DNA of 64,000 nucleotides, taken from contig JAEPNB010000001.1 of NCBI GenBank assembly GCA_017643645.1, forward strand, positions 62,001 to 126,000. The letters are read 5' to 3'. The position numbers were made by a program, and so were the translations under genes. The notes under the pieces are model-generated. The model worked only from the letters and a program-made list of their open reading frames with translations, made no database searches and was not told the DNA's origin. The stretch is from Balneola sp. GTDB lineage: Bacteria; Bacteroidota; Rhodothermia; Balneolales; Balneolaceae. Below, one piece after another: positions 45,881 through 54,815 of this stretch. The number at the start of each line of letters is the position of its first letter. Positions within the stretch are counted from its first letter, which is position 1.

Positions 45881-47236
45881 ATGAAATATCTGCTTACTTT
45901 TTTATTGATGTTGCTTTACGATTCATCAATTTCTGCTCAGGAGAGATATTTTCATGAATTAAAAGGGTTGGAGGAGAACGGAAACTCTATCTTGTTCTAC
46001 CAGATGACTCAAATGGATGATTATCAGACTCATGGAAAGCTTTACTCCGACTTTCTGTACAGATATAATACTTCACAACAAAAAGACTCTTTGTTGGCTC
46101 GTCTTTTCTACAACATATATGCTACCGGTGTTGTTTCAATAGATAGACTACAAGGATTTATGCCTGTGTCTTCAAAACAAGTTTTTTTGCAATCCTCTTT
46201 TGCAGATGAAGATTATATAGGAATTGCAGTTTCTGATACAAAAAATGGATCATCAATAGGTTTTCAGTTTCTTTCATTAACTAATATAAATTATACTGAA
46301 TCCTCTTTGGATACTGTTTATGTTTCTTCATATTCCGGAACTGCTCCGGTCCCACTTGATTCCAGCAAAGCAATTCAGGAATCTTTCTTTCAAAGTAAAG
46401 ATGTCTATTCTTATTTCTCTGAAGATGCGGATCCATTTCATATTGTAGATTTCAGTCCTTTTCAGGATAGTGTAAGCTTTTCCGTTAAAGATGGAGTTTT
46501 TTTGAAATCAGAGAACCTTAATCAAAGTTTTCAGACTTTAGAATACGACGGGTTTGCTAACTTTGACTTTTCAAAAACAGAAAACAGACTCCTTTTTGAT
46601 CCTGATTCGGTACATATTTTTGCATTGACTAATAATAAACTTATAAGATCAAATAACTTCGGCGAACCACAATCCTGGTTGGAGCTTCAAATACCGGATT
46701 CAATTTCAAATCCTGAGAATTTAACTCTGGATAATTCAATCTCGGGCAAACTTTTCATTTCCGATTCCTCTTCCGTCTACCACTCTTCTGATTATGGTAG
46801 CAGCTTCGAAAAGCTCCTGGAATTCGATTCTCAAATTACCGGACTCTACAAAAAACCAAACTCTGATATTTTGTATGTGCTGACACGAACGGATCTGTAC
46901 GAAGTAGAAAACGGTCAACCAACATCCATCAAACAAGTTCCTGTGAGTAATGAAGATACTCCTGAAATCCCGAATGCGGTTTCTCTAAAACAAAATTATC
47001 CCAATCCCTTTAACCCAACCACTACGATCGAATTCGAACTGGATAAATCCACTTTCACCAAACTAACCGTGTTTGACGTACTTGGAAGAAAAGTTCAGGA
47101 ATTGGTGAATGAAGTCCGCCCGGCAGGAACTAATATCATTGAGTTTAATGCGACCAGTTTAGCAAGTGGTGTGTATTTGTACAGATTGGAAGCAAATGGA
47201 ATTGTCCAAACTAAAAGACTCACGCTGATTAAATGA
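45881..47236 (+). CDS. Secreted protein with T9SS-type C-terminal module (tandem copy 1)
   Basis: A 451-residue exported protein (signal LTFLLMLLYDSSISAQ). The N-terminal 310 residues are beta-rich, with blade-like features such as SSSVYHSSDYGSSFEKL reminiscent of sortilin/BNR propellers. The last 90 residues are a T9SS type A sorting module: NYPNPFNPTTTIEFELDKST, FDVLGRKVQEL and YLYRLEANG, ending KRLTLIK. About 137 C-terminal residues are nearly identical to the next gene, while the N-terminal parts are only distantly alike. Its stop overlaps the next gene by four bases. Confidence 0.75.
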   Translation: MKYLLTFLLMLLYDSSISAQERYFHELKGLEENGNSILFYQMTQMDDYQTHGKLYSDFLYRYNTSQQKDSLLARLFYNIYATGVVSIDRLQGFMPVSSKQVFLQSSFADEDYIGIAVSDTKNGSSIGFQFLSLTNINYTESSLDTVYVSSYSGTAPVPLDSSKAIQESFFQSKDVYSYFSEDADPFHIVDFSPFQDSVSFSVKDGVFLKSENLNQSFQTLEYDGFANFDFSKTENRLLFDPDSVHIFALTNNKLIRSNNFGEPQSWLELQIPDSISNPENLTLDNSISGKLFISDSSSVYHSSDYGSSFEKLLEFDSQITGLYKKPNSDILYVLTRTDLYEVENGQPTSIKQVPVSNEDTPEIPNAVSLKQNYPNPFNPTTTIEFELDKSTFTKLTVFDVLGRKVQELVNEVRPAGTNIIEFNATSLASGVYLYRLEANGIVQTKRLTLIK

Positions 47237-48699
47237 GAACGCTTCTTTTCACTATATCATTATTGATTGTAAGCTCTTCTTTGATTGCACAAGAGATAAA
47301 CCCTAATTATTTCCATGATCTAAGTGGTTTTGAAGATTCTACGGGAACAACACAATTGTTTTATAGAATGTATGAGCCTAAAAAAAGAACATGTTCTTAT
47401 CAAGAAGACGGCCAAACTTATACAACTAAGGTAAATCCATACAAAAATCACATTTATCATTTAGACACCGAACTTAATTCAGATTCGGTTATTCTAAGAG
47501 ATCACGTTCAACTTTCTGTCTTTTGTCAGGAAATCCCATATAAAATCGAGTCTTATACTTTCATCGATAACAAGGTCACAAAACCGGTAGCTATCTATGA
47601 ATCAGTTTATGGTTTGAGTGGCAGTGCTACTTTAGAAACTTATGACGAAAATATTTTCCAAATCGGAATTGCCAACCCGCTTGGTTTAAATTTTCAAAAA
47701 AGTACAAACAGTCTGATTGTTACATCTCCTATTTACGAAATAGTAATAAAGGCTGTTTCTGGATATGACGCTACTTTAAAAAAAACCTACCGATTTCCTT
47801 TAAACCAAGACAGTTTATGGAACCAAAAAAGTTACTATGATGATTATCCGGATTCACTCTTAATTGACTTCTCTGTTCTCGGGGTTGTTGATTATAATGA
47901 TGATATCTTTATCGGGCTTAAAGATTCCAGTCTGGTATTGTCTTATGATTCAGGAGATACTTCACAGGTAATTATTGATAACTTTTTTGAAAAGCATTCT
48001 ATGCTTGATGCTTCATTTGAGCCACTACTTATACCTCCTTCACCGGTTTTTTACCTTAGAAATAAGGTAAATTATATCGGAAATGGTGTTAGTTCTGACA
48101 TTATCAGAGTTCGTGAATTTCATGATTTTGCAGGATCTCGTTGGGAAGACCATGAATTGTTGAAAAATTCTGAAAACAAAAGAATATCTATAGACTACTC
48201 GAACCCTGACCATCTATATTTATCGGACACTACAAAAGTTTTCTTCTCTGAAGATTATGGAGAAACTATGCAGGAAATTCTGGAATTTGACGAAGAAGTA
48301 ACCGGACTCTACAAAAAACCAAACTCTGATATTTTGTATGTACTCACCAAAACGGATCTTTACAAGGTTGAAAATGGTCAACCAACTTCCATTAAACAAG
48401 TTCCGGTGAGTAACGAAGAAGCTCCCGAAATACCGAATGCGGTTTCTCTAAAACAAAACTATCCGAATCCTTTTAACCCAACCACCACTATTCAATTTGA
48501 ATTAGATAAATCCACCTTCACCAAACTTACGGTTTTTGATGTCCTTGGAAGAAAAGTCCGGGAATTGGTAAATGAAATTCGTCCGGCAGGAACCAACACC
48601 ATTGAATTCAATGCCAACAATTTAGCCAGTGGAGTGTATCTGTATAGATTGGAAGCAAATGGAGTTGTTCAAACAAAGCGATTAACTTTAATCAAGTAG
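47233..48699 (+). CDS. Secreted protein with T9SS-type C-terminal module (tandem copy 2)
   Basis: A 488-residue paralogue of the preceding gene with the same build: signal peptide (TISLLIVSSSLIAQ), an opening YFHDLSGFEDSTGT that parallels YFHELKGLEENGN in copy 1, a diverged beta-rich body with a late blade STTKVFFSEDYGE-like segment, and the conserved T9SS module ending KRLTLIK. The start overlaps copy 1 by four bases, so the two are co-translated. The function is unknown; a surface-exposed or released adhesin-like or sensing role is a guess. Confidence 0.75.
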   Translation: MRTLLFTISLLIVSSSLIAQEINPNYFHDLSGFEDSTGTTQLFYRMYEPKKRTCSYQEDGQTYTTKVNPYKNHIYHLDTELNSDSVILRDHVQLSVFCQEIPYKIESYTFIDNKVTKPVAIYESVYGLSGSATLETYDENIFQIGIANPLGLNFQKSTNSLIVTSPIYEIVIKAVSGYDATLKKTYRFPLNQDSLWNQKSYYDDYPDSLLIDFSVLGVVDYNDDIFIGLKDSSLVLSYDSGDTSQVIIDNFFEKHSMLDASFEPLLIPPSPVFYLRNKVNYIGNGVSSDIIRVREFHDFAGSRWEDHELLKNSENKRISIDYSNPDHLYLSDTTKVFFSEDYGETMQEILEFDEEVTGLYKKPNSDILYVLTKTDLYKVENGQPTSIKQVPVSNEEAPEIPNAVSLKQNYPNPFNPTTTIQFELDKSTFTKLTVFDVLGRKVRELVNEIRPAGTNTIEFNANNLASGVYLYRLEANGVVQTKRLTLIK

Positions 48700-48704
48700 T
48701 TCAA

Positions 48705-48734
48705 TATTGAATATTCATTGTTGGATATTCAATA
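48705..48734. repeat. AT-rich hairpin between convergent genes
   Basis: A perfect 10-base stem TATTGAATAT/ATATTCAATA with a 10-base loop lies between the T9SS tandem genes and the 3' end of the agmatine deiminase gene, overlapping its stop codon. It could act as a weak bidirectional terminator, though it lacks a long T run. Related AATATT words recur at 49800-49818. Confidence 0.55.
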
Positions 48735-49790
48735 TTCATCTGTTCCATAAAGCTGCTGAGTAATACAGTGAATACTCCCTTGCCCCCAAACCAGATCAGC
48801 ACAATCAATTCCTATAATTTCTCTATCCGGAAAATACTTTTTAAATAGATCCAGCGCTTGCTGGTCATACCGTTCATCATACAGAGGAACTAGCACACAT
48901 CCGTTTGCTACATAATAATTCGCGTAGCTTGCAGGTACAAATTCTGAGCCATCTACTGTGGTCCCCTCGATTTTGGTTTTAGGAAGAGGTAGTGTTTCTA
49001 TATTCAATTTGCCACCATTTTTTAATGTAGCAGATTGAAGGATCTCCAGGTTTTCCTGAAGAGCTTTATAATTTATATCATTCTCATCTTCACAAACCAT
49101 CGTTAACACAGTTTCTTCATTCAGGAACCTGGTCAGGTCGTCAATGTGACCATCGGTATCATCACCGGCTAATCCTGATTTGAGCCAAATGATATTTTCT
49201 GCTCCTAAATAATTCTTCAGATTAAGCTCAATTTCATCTTTACTCATTCCGGGATTTCTATTGGTATTCAGAATAACTGACTCTGTAGTCAATAAATCCC
49301 CGACTCCATTCACATCAATGGAACCACCCTCTAAAACCATTTTTGTGGGTATTCTTTTAATCCCAAAAATCTCTGAAATGAACTTTGGAATATTATTGTC
49401 AGAATCCCATGGCGGATATTTTTCTCCCCATGCATTGTATTCCCAGTCCGTAATTACAAAGCTGTTTCCATCTTTCACAAAGATCGGTCCGCAATCTCTT
49501 GCCCACACATCATTTACAGGATAAACTTTGATAAGAACCTGTTTATCATCGATCCCTTCAGCTTTAAAAAGCTTTAAAATTCTGCTTAGTACTTCATTAT
49601 TTTCAACTAAAAGTAGAATTTGTTCTAACTCAGAAAGGCTTTTTATGATATCCAGATATACCCTTTCAACTCTTTGAAGTCTCTCGTCAGGCCAAGTCTC
49701 TCTATTTGACGGCCAATGAAGCTGAGTTGCAGAATGTTTTTCCCATTCCGCGGGCATTAAAAGATTATTCGAAATCTGTTCGATATTCAT
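48729..49790 (-). CDS. aguA: Agmatine deiminase
   Basis: A 353-residue guanidino-group-modifying enzyme that hydrolyses agmatine to N-carbamoylputrescine and ammonia. The family blocks ATQLHWPSNRETWPD, VWARDCGPIFV, LEGGSIDVNGVGDLLTTE and GDDTDGHIDDLTRF are present, and the catalytic cysteine is Cys342 in GSIHCITQQLYG near the C-terminus. It follows the aguB gene by 34 bases; together they complete the plant-like route from agmatine to putrescine. Confidence 0.94.
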   Translation of the reverse strand: MNIEQISNNLLMPAEWEKHSATQLHWPSNRETWPDERLQRVERVYLDIIKSLSELEQILLLVENNEVLSRILKLFKAEGIDDKQVLIKVYPVNDVWARDCGPIFVKDGNSFVITDWEYNAWGEKYPPWDSDNNIPKFISEIFGIKRIPTKMVLEGGSIDVNGVGDLLTTESVILNTNRNPGMSKDEIELNLKNYLGAENIIWLKSGLAGDDTDGHIDDLTRFLNEETVLTMVCEDENDINYKALQENLEILQSATLKNGGKLNIETLPLPKTKIEGTTVDGSEFVPASYANYYVANGCVLVPLYDERYDQQALDLFKKYFPDREIIGIDCADLVWGQGSIHCITQQLYGTDEY

Positions 49791-49799
49791 AATTACTTG

Positions 49800-49818
49800 T
49801 TCAATATTCGATATTGAA
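49800..49818. repeat. Palindrome in the aguB-aguA gap
   Basis: TTCAATATTCGATATTGAA is a perfect 7-base inverted repeat around TTCGA, in the 34-base space between aguB and aguA. The ATCGATATTCAT-like word at the aguA start and the hairpin after aguA repeat the same AATATT theme. It may be an operator or a mini-repeat. Confidence 0.45.
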
Positions 49819-49824
49819 AATTAA

Positions 49825-50703
49825 TCAATCAATTAATCTTTTCATGATTCCATCATAAACATCAATTCTACGGTCTCTGAAGAACGGCCACTCTCTTCGC
49901 TGACTTTCTATGGAGTTAAGATCGATCTCGGCAATAACGATCTCTTCTTTTTCTCCACCCTGTTTGAGAATTTCCCCAAATGGACCTGCGACAAAAGAAT
50001 TGCCCCAAAATTTATTTCCTTTCTCTTTTCCTATTCTGTTTGTAACGGCAACAAAACATCCGTTTGCAATAGCATGACTTCTCTGAATAGTTATCCAGGC
50101 ATCCATAAATATTTTTTTCTGTTTTCGGGTTTCCTTCTTCAACATACCGATAGCTGTTGGATAAAAAATGATCTCAGCGCCTTTCAGAGCTGTGATTCGA
50201 GCGGCTTCGGGATACCATTGATCCCAACAAATAAGTGCACCAATCTTACCAAAAGCGGTATCAAAAACCTGAAATCCGGTTTCTTTATCTCCCGGAGTGA
50301 AATAGTATTTTTCATGAAAACCGGGATCGTCGGGGATATGCATCTTCCTGTAATTCCCTAAAACGCTTCCATCTGCATCAATTACTACCAGTGAGTTATG
50401 ATAAATTCCCTGAGTTCTTTTCTCAAAAAATGGAGCTATTAGCACAACACCTAATTCTTCAGATAAATCACTAAGCTCCTGAACCAGTTTCCCATCAATT
50501 GGCTCAGCCCAATCAAAGTTTTTTTCATCATGCTGATTACAGAAATAAACAGTATTAAAAAGCTCCTGAAGACAGATAATATTAGCTCCTTCTTCAGCAG
50601 CAGATCTTATCAAATCCTCGTTTCTTTCTACATTTTGCGATGGGTCTGATTCACAATAAGTTTGTACCAAACCCAGCTTTATAATTCGTTTTTCATTTTC
50701 CAT
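49825..50703 (-). CDS. aguB: N-carbamoylputrescine amidase
   Basis: A 292-residue nitrilase-superfamily enzyme. The catalytic triad is recognisable: glutamate in CLQELFNTVYFC, lysine in NYRKMHIPDDPGFHEKYYF and cysteine at residue 159 in LICWDQWYPEAAR. The HIPDDPGFHEKYYFTPG block is typical of the N-carbamoylputrescine amidases that release putrescine, ammonia and CO2. It is first in the two-gene aguB-aguA unit, and its substrate is the product of the neighbouring deiminase. Confidence 0.95.
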   Translation of the reverse strand: MENEKRIIKLGLVQTYCESDPSQNVERNEDLIRSAAEEGANIICLQELFNTVYFCNQHDEKNFDWAEPIDGKLVQELSDLSEELGVVLIAPFFEKRTQGIYHNSLVVIDADGSVLGNYRKMHIPDDPGFHEKYYFTPGDKETGFQVFDTAFGKIGALICWDQWYPEAARITALKGAEIIFYPTAIGMLKKETRKQKKIFMDAWITIQRSHAIANGCFVAVTNRIGKEKGNKFWGNSFVAGPFGEILKQGGEKEEIVIAEIDLNSIESQRREWPFFRDRRIDVYDGIMKRLID

Positions 50704-50806
50704 GCCTAAAGTTACAAATTATCAGGTTTCTTAGGATTTTATTTTTCAATCAATCTTTAAAACTGCTATGAATATTAAGGTAATTAATCATCCTTCCCTT
50801 AATTAA

Positions 50807-50818
50807 AAAAGCGCTTCC
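50807..50818. promoter_or_regulatory. Putative LacI-family-type operator ahead of pckA
   Basis: AAAAGCGCTTCC is identical over 12 bases to the copy ahead of gltB. The palindrome AAGCGCTT is at 50809-50816, 112 bases ahead of the pckA ATG. The 224-base divergent space otherwise holds repeated CTTAA/TTAAG words but no clear TAnnTTTG element. Confidence 0.5.
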
Positions 50819-50927
50819 ATAAACTTTCTTTAATGCCTAAGAAATTAAGGTTTAAATGGTTTTTTACTTAAAATTAGATAAGTAAATCCTTAACTTTAAG
50901 GCTTCACTTAAAACTTCATTATTAAAA

Positions 50928-52535
50928 ATGACACCTAACTACGACAAGCACCCTAAAAGCAAGATCGGATTAGACTATTTAGGACTGGAGAGTAATAAAA
51001 ACGTACACTGGAATTTATCCCCTGCAGAATTGTATGAAAGAGCTATTGCACGAGGAGAGGCTTTTCTTACTAAAGACCATGCATTGGTAGTACACACCGG
51101 CAAATTTACCGGACGCTCGCCTAAAGACAAATTTATTGTTGATCAACCTTCCATTCATGATGACATAGATTGGGGTGATATCAATCAACCAATTTCAGAA
51201 GAGGTATTTGAGAAATTATTCAAGAAAGCTCAAAATTATCTTTCTGATAAAGAACTCTTTGTAAAAGATCTGTATTGCGGAGCGGACAAAGCTACCCAGC
51301 TTCAAGTCAGAGTAGTTAGTGAAGTAGCTTACCACGGATTATTCGCTCATAACATGTTTCGTCGCCCAACTAACGGTGAACTTGCAGATCATGAGCCTGA
51401 GTTTACTGTAATGGCAGCACCATTTCTGGAAGCCGATCCTGCTGAAGATGGCACAAAATCCAGCACATTCATTATCTGTAATTTTGAGAAGAAGATCATC
51501 CTTATCGGGGGAACATTATACTCCGGAGAAGTGAAAAAAGGAATTTTTGGAGTGATGAATTACCTTCTTCCTAAAAAAGGAATCATGGCAATGCACTGTT
51601 CTGCTAATCATGATGAAAATGGCAAAACAGCTGTATTCTTTGGACTATCCGGAACCGGTAAAACCACTCTTTCTGCTGATCCGGAAAAAACCCTTATTGG
51701 TGATGATGAGCATGGCTGGAGTGATGATGGCATTTTCAATTTCGAAGGAGGTTGCTATGCCAAAACAATCAATCTTTCTGAAGAAGGTGAGCCGATGATC
51801 TACGCTACCACCAAAATGCCGGGTACAATCTTAGAAAACGTAATTCTGGATGATAACCGCGAACCGGATTTCGATGATGTAAGTCTTACTCAAAACACCA
51901 GGTGTTCTTACCCAATCGATTTTATTCCTAACGCAAGCGAAACCGGTACAGGTGGACATCCGGAAAATATCATCTTCTTAACAGCTGATGCTTTCGGAGT
52001 ACTCCCTCCTATTTCTAAACTGACGCCGGAACAAGCTATGTATCACTTTATTAGTGGATATACAGCAAAAGTAGCTGGAACTGAACGCGGTGTTACTGAG
52101 CCTCAAGCTACTTTTTCAGCTTGCTTTGGTTCTCCTTTTATGCCTTTACATCCTACGGAATATGCTGAGTTACTCGCTGAGAAGATCAGAAAGCATGGAT
52201 CTCAGGTTTGGTTAGTAAACACAGGCTGGACCGGCGGTCCTTATGGCGAAGGTTCCAGAATGAAACTTTCCCATACACGCAGAATGTTAAGCGAGGCAAT
52301 TGCAGGGAATTTGGAAAACGCAGTATACACTAAGGATCCGATTTTTGGGGTTGAAGTTCCAACCGCTGTAGACGGCGTTCCTTCTGAAGTATTGATCCCA
52401 AGAAATACATGGAAAAGCGCTGACGAATATGATGTCAAAGCAAAAAAGCTTGCCAAAATGTTCGTAGACAACTTTAAGAGGTTTGAGTCTGAAGCTAGTG
52501 ATGCATTATTGGCAGCTGCTCCAAAAGGAGACTGA
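50928..52535 (+). CDS. pckA: Phosphoenolpyruvate carboxykinase (ATP)
   Basis: A 535-residue ATP-dependent PEPCK that decarboxylates oxaloacetate to PEP for gluconeogenesis. The P-loop kinase-1a motif GLSGTGKTTLSADP, the kinase-2 region IGDDEHGWSDDGIFNFEGG, the PEPCK-specific IIGGTLYSGEVKKGIFG-like block and the N-terminal HTGKFTGRSPKDKFIV are present. It is monocistronic: a terminator follows, and a putative operator precedes it. With citrate synthase it controls flux around oxaloacetate. Confidence 0.98.
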   Translation: MTPNYDKHPKSKIGLDYLGLESNKNVHWNLSPAELYERAIARGEAFLTKDHALVVHTGKFTGRSPKDKFIVDQPSIHDDIDWGDINQPISEEVFEKLFKKAQNYLSDKELFVKDLYCGADKATQLQVRVVSEVAYHGLFAHNMFRRPTNGELADHEPEFTVMAAPFLEADPAEDGTKSSTFIICNFEKKIILIGGTLYSGEVKKGIFGVMNYLLPKKGIMAMHCSANHDENGKTAVFFGLSGTGKTTLSADPEKTLIGDDEHGWSDDGIFNFEGGCYAKTINLSEEGEPMIYATTKMPGTILENVILDDNREPDFDDVSLTQNTRCSYPIDFIPNASETGTGGHPENIIFLTADAFGVLPPISKLTPEQAMYHFISGYTAKVAGTERGVTEPQATFSACFGSPFMPLHPTEYAELLAEKIRKHGSQVWLVNTGWTGGPYGEGSRMKLSHTRRMLSEAIAGNLENAVYTKDPIFGVEVPTAVDGVPSEVLIPRNTWKSADEYDVKAKKLAKMFVDNFKRFESEASDALLAAAPKGD

Positions 52536-52565
52536 GTTTATTTAATTTCAGTCTGAAGTCTTTCA

Positions 52566-52600
52566 AAGCCCATTCTGTTCAGGATGGGCTTTTTTATTTT
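52566..52600 (+). terminator. Rho-independent terminator of pckA
   Basis: AAGCCCAT (52566-52573) pairs with ATGGGCTT (52584-52591), with one mismatch and further pairing toward a small loop, and is followed by TTTTTATTTT. It lies 30 bases after the pckA stop. Confidence 0.85.
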
Positions 52601-52609
52601 AATAAACTA

Positions 52610-52640
52610 ATACGTATTTTATTATAAAATTCATACGTAT
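52610..52640. promoter_or_regulatory. Paired ATACGTAT palindromes, probable toxin-antitoxin operator
   Basis: Two perfect 8-base palindromes ATACGTAT at 52610-52617 and 52633-52640 are spaced 23 bases start to start, about two helical turns. The second overlaps the antitoxin start codon. Autorepressing antitoxins bind such tandem palindromes. Confidence 0.6.
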
Positions 52641-52920
52641 GAAAACAAAACTTACATTAAGCCTCCAAGAAGACGTCATAGAGCATGCGAAAGCTTATGC
52701 AAAGGATCAAGAAACCTCGGTTTCTAGCCTCGTTGAGAACTACCTGAAAGTCATTACTTCTGCTAAAAGAAAAGAAGGAGAGCAATTAAAAATTGAAGAA
52801 GAATCTGTGAATTACAAATCTGAAAATACTCCCATCGTTCAAAGGTTGAGAGGAATTCTTGATCCAGATAAAATTACAGGTCACGAACGCTATGATTATT
52901 TAATGGAAAAACATAAATGA
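52639..52920 (+). CDS. Antitoxin (DUF6364-like, ribbon-helix-helix type)
   Basis: A 93-residue protein beginning MKTKLTLSLQEDVIEHAKAY, which fits a ribbon-helix-helix beta strand and helix of the DUF6364 antitoxin group. The C-terminal half (ESVNYKSENTPIVQRLRGIL) would wrap the toxin. It overlaps the PIN-domain toxin gene by four bases (ATGA), the classic antitoxin-first order. Two ATACGTAT palindromes over its start suggest autoregulation. Confidence 0.8.
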   Translation: MKTKLTLSLQEDVIEHAKAYAKDQETSVSSLVENYLKVITSAKRKEGEQLKIEEESVNYKSENTPIVQRLRGILDPDKITGHERYDYLMEKHK

Positions 52921-53330
52921 CTAAGACATTTATAGATTCTGATATTTTCCTGGATGTAATTCTAGATCGAAAACCTTATGCAAAGAATTCCTCTAAAATA
53001 TTTGATCAAGCCATTTATAAAAATATATCTTTGTACACTTCTGCCGTATGTTTTGCTAACATTTATTACATAGCTAGCAAAAACATAGGAAAGGTAAAAG
53101 CAAAAAAGCTAATTACTGAATTCAAAACATTATTTGAAGTAATTCCTACTTCTGATCGGGCTATCCATTTAGCAATACAATCTTCTTTTACTGATATTGA
53201 AGATGCAATTCAATATTACACGGCTCTAGAAAACAGATTAGATTTAATTATAACCAGAAATAAAAAACATTTTAAACAATCTGAAATACCCGTGCTCAAT
53301 CCCACACAGTATTTAGCAACTTTGATCTAA
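52917..53330 (+). CDS. PIN-domain ribonuclease toxin (VapC-like)
   Basis: A 137-residue PIN domain. Acidic active-site residues are visible: Asp7 ([13 protein letters not shown]), the central Asp93/Asp96 pair in [12 protein letters not shown], and the C-terminal IITRNKKHF where PIN domains carry a TRN/D...F motif. It probably cleaves RNA (in known VapCs, often tRNA or the rRNA sarcin-ricin loop) unless bound by the antitoxin upstream. Its stop overlaps the 3' end of prfA by four bases. Confidence 0.85.
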   Translation: MTKTFIDSDIFLDVILDRKPYAKNSSKIFDQAIYKNISLYTSAVCFANIYYIASKNIGKVKAKKLITEFKTLFEVIPTSDRAIHLAIQSSFTDIEDAIQYYTALENRLDLIITRNKKHFKQSEIPVLNPTQYLATLI

Positions 53331-54406
53331 TCTTCTACCAACTCATTCAGTTTATCCAAATTATCCTGAACACGGAGTGCATCAATGGCTTCATGAAGAT
53401 CGCCTTTCATGATATTGTCTAAATTATAAAGCGTCAGATTAATTCTGTGATCAGTAAACCGACCTTGTGGGAAATTATAAGTTCTGATCTTAGCTGATCG
53501 ATCGCCTGTAGAAACCTGGCTTTTTCTTTCAGCCGCTCTCGCCTTTTCTTTCTTTTCCAGTTCAATATCGTACATTTTAGAGCGAAGCATCGTCATTGCT
53601 TTCTCCTTATTCTGATGCTGAGATCGCTCTTCCTGACATTCAACCACAATTCCGGTTGGCTCGTGAGTGATCCGAATTGCAGAATCTGTTTTGTTTACAT
53701 GCTGTCCACCCGCTCCACTTGCCCGAAAAGTATCGATTCTTAGATCTGCTGTGTTGATATCAACGTCTACTTCTTCTACTTCAGGAAGTACCGCTACTGT
53801 TGCAGCTGAAGTGTGTACTCTTCCCTGACTTTCAGTTGCAGGAACTCTTTGTACCCGGTGAACTCCTGATTCATACTTCATCTTCCCGAAAACTTCATTT
53901 CCTTCCAGCGAAAATACAATTTCCTTATAGCCGCCTTTATCTGATTCAGTGATGCTCATTAAACTCATTTTCCAATTTTGAGAATCAGCATAACGTCTGT
54001 ACATATCAAACAGATCTCCCGCAAAAATAGCAGCCTCGTCTCCTCCCGTACCGGCTCTGACTTCAATAATGGCATTTTTGGAATCTTCAGGATCTTTAGG
54101 AACCAATTTCATCTTGATGTCATCTTCAAGTTTGGCTAATTGCTCCTTGATCTCCTTGTTTTCATCTTTAGCCATTTCGGTGATCTCTGCATCCTCATCC
54201 ATTTCGATGAGTTCTTTGTTGCCTTCCTGTCGATCATGCAGATCTTTCCAACTGTCGTAATCTTGTACTAATTCTTCGAGGTCGCTTCTTTCTTTGGTCA
54301 GCTCAGTATATTTATCAGGATCATCAAAAACTGAAGGATCGCTCATTGCAGCGTTCACTTCTTCAAATCTTGATTTTATCTGCTTTAATTTTTCTTCTAT
54401 ATCCAT
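53327..54406 (-). CDS. prfA: Peptide chain release factor 1
   Basis: A 359-residue class I release factor that reads UAA and UAG. The PCRF domain spans the first half, and the GGQ motif is at residues 233-235 in [16 protein letters not shown]. The stop-codon-reading region contains [15 protein letters not shown]. The C-terminal [20 protein letters not shown] block is typical of RF1. The toxin gene ends against it from the other strand. Confidence 0.96.
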   Translation of the reverse strand: MDIEEKLKQIKSRFEEVNAAMSDPSVFDDPDKYTELTKERSDLEELVQDYDSWKDLHDRQEGNKELIEMDEDAEITEMAKDENKEIKEQLAKLEDDIKMKLVPKDPEDSKNAIIEVRAGTGGDEAAIFAGDLFDMYRRYADSQNWKMSLMSITESDKGGYKEIVFSLEGNEVFGKMKYESGVHRVQRVPATESQGRVHTSAATVAVLPEVEEVDVDINTADLRIDTFRASGAGGQHVNKTDSAIRITHEPTGIVVECQEERSQHQNKEKAMTMLRSKMYDIELEKKEKARAAERKSQVSTGDRSAKIRTYNFPQGRFTDHRINLTLYNLDNIMKGDLHEAIDALRVQDNLDKLNELVED

Positions 54407-54452
54407 GTACTATCTGTAGACTACTTTTATTTATAAGGTAAGAATATAGAAG

Positions 54453-54815
54453 TTAGGAGTTAAGAATCTTTTTACGATAAGCCCTGAGCATTTTACTAAC
54501 TTCCATCAAATTCGAAATTAATTCTTTAGTTTCAGCATAATTAAGGTCATGGCATAGAATCAAATAATAATGACACTCTTCCAGCGATCCCTGAGATATA
54601 TTATAGAATCTGGCTTTATCTTTATCAGTTCTTTTCCTAAAACCTTCAGCGATATTTGCCGCAATGGATACTGCCGCTCTTCTTAGTTGCGAAGTTAAAC
54701 CATAAATCTCTGTCTTTGGAAAGCTTTCTGTCATTCTATAAACTTCCAAAACAAACTGGTGAGACTTTTTCCAAACAATCAGATCTTTGAAACTTTGAGC
54801 TGGCTTATTATTCAT
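54453..54815 (-). CDS. Four-helix-bundle protein (23S rRNA intervening-sequence family)
   Basis: A 120-residue helical protein with the family's typical start SFKDLIVWKKSHQFVLEVY, a central LRRAAVSIAANIAEGFRKR and FYNISQGSLEECHYYLILC. Such proteins were first seen encoded inside rRNA intervening sequences and also occur as scattered single genes, often recently transferred. Their role is unknown. It has a strong ribosome-binding site, unlike most genes here, and lies between prfA and purK. Confidence 0.85.
   Translation of the reverse strand: MNNKPAQSFKDLIVWKKSHQFVLEVYRMTESFPKTEIYGLTSQLRRAAVSIAANIAEGFRKRTDKDKARFYNISQGSLEECHYYLILCHDLNYAETKELISNLMEVSKMLRAYRKKILNS

Noticed and set aside
52407-52418. 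AAAAGCGCTGA inside pckA as a fourth operator copy
   Set aside because: It lies within codons for Lys-Ser-Ala and lacks the full AAGCGCTT palindrome.
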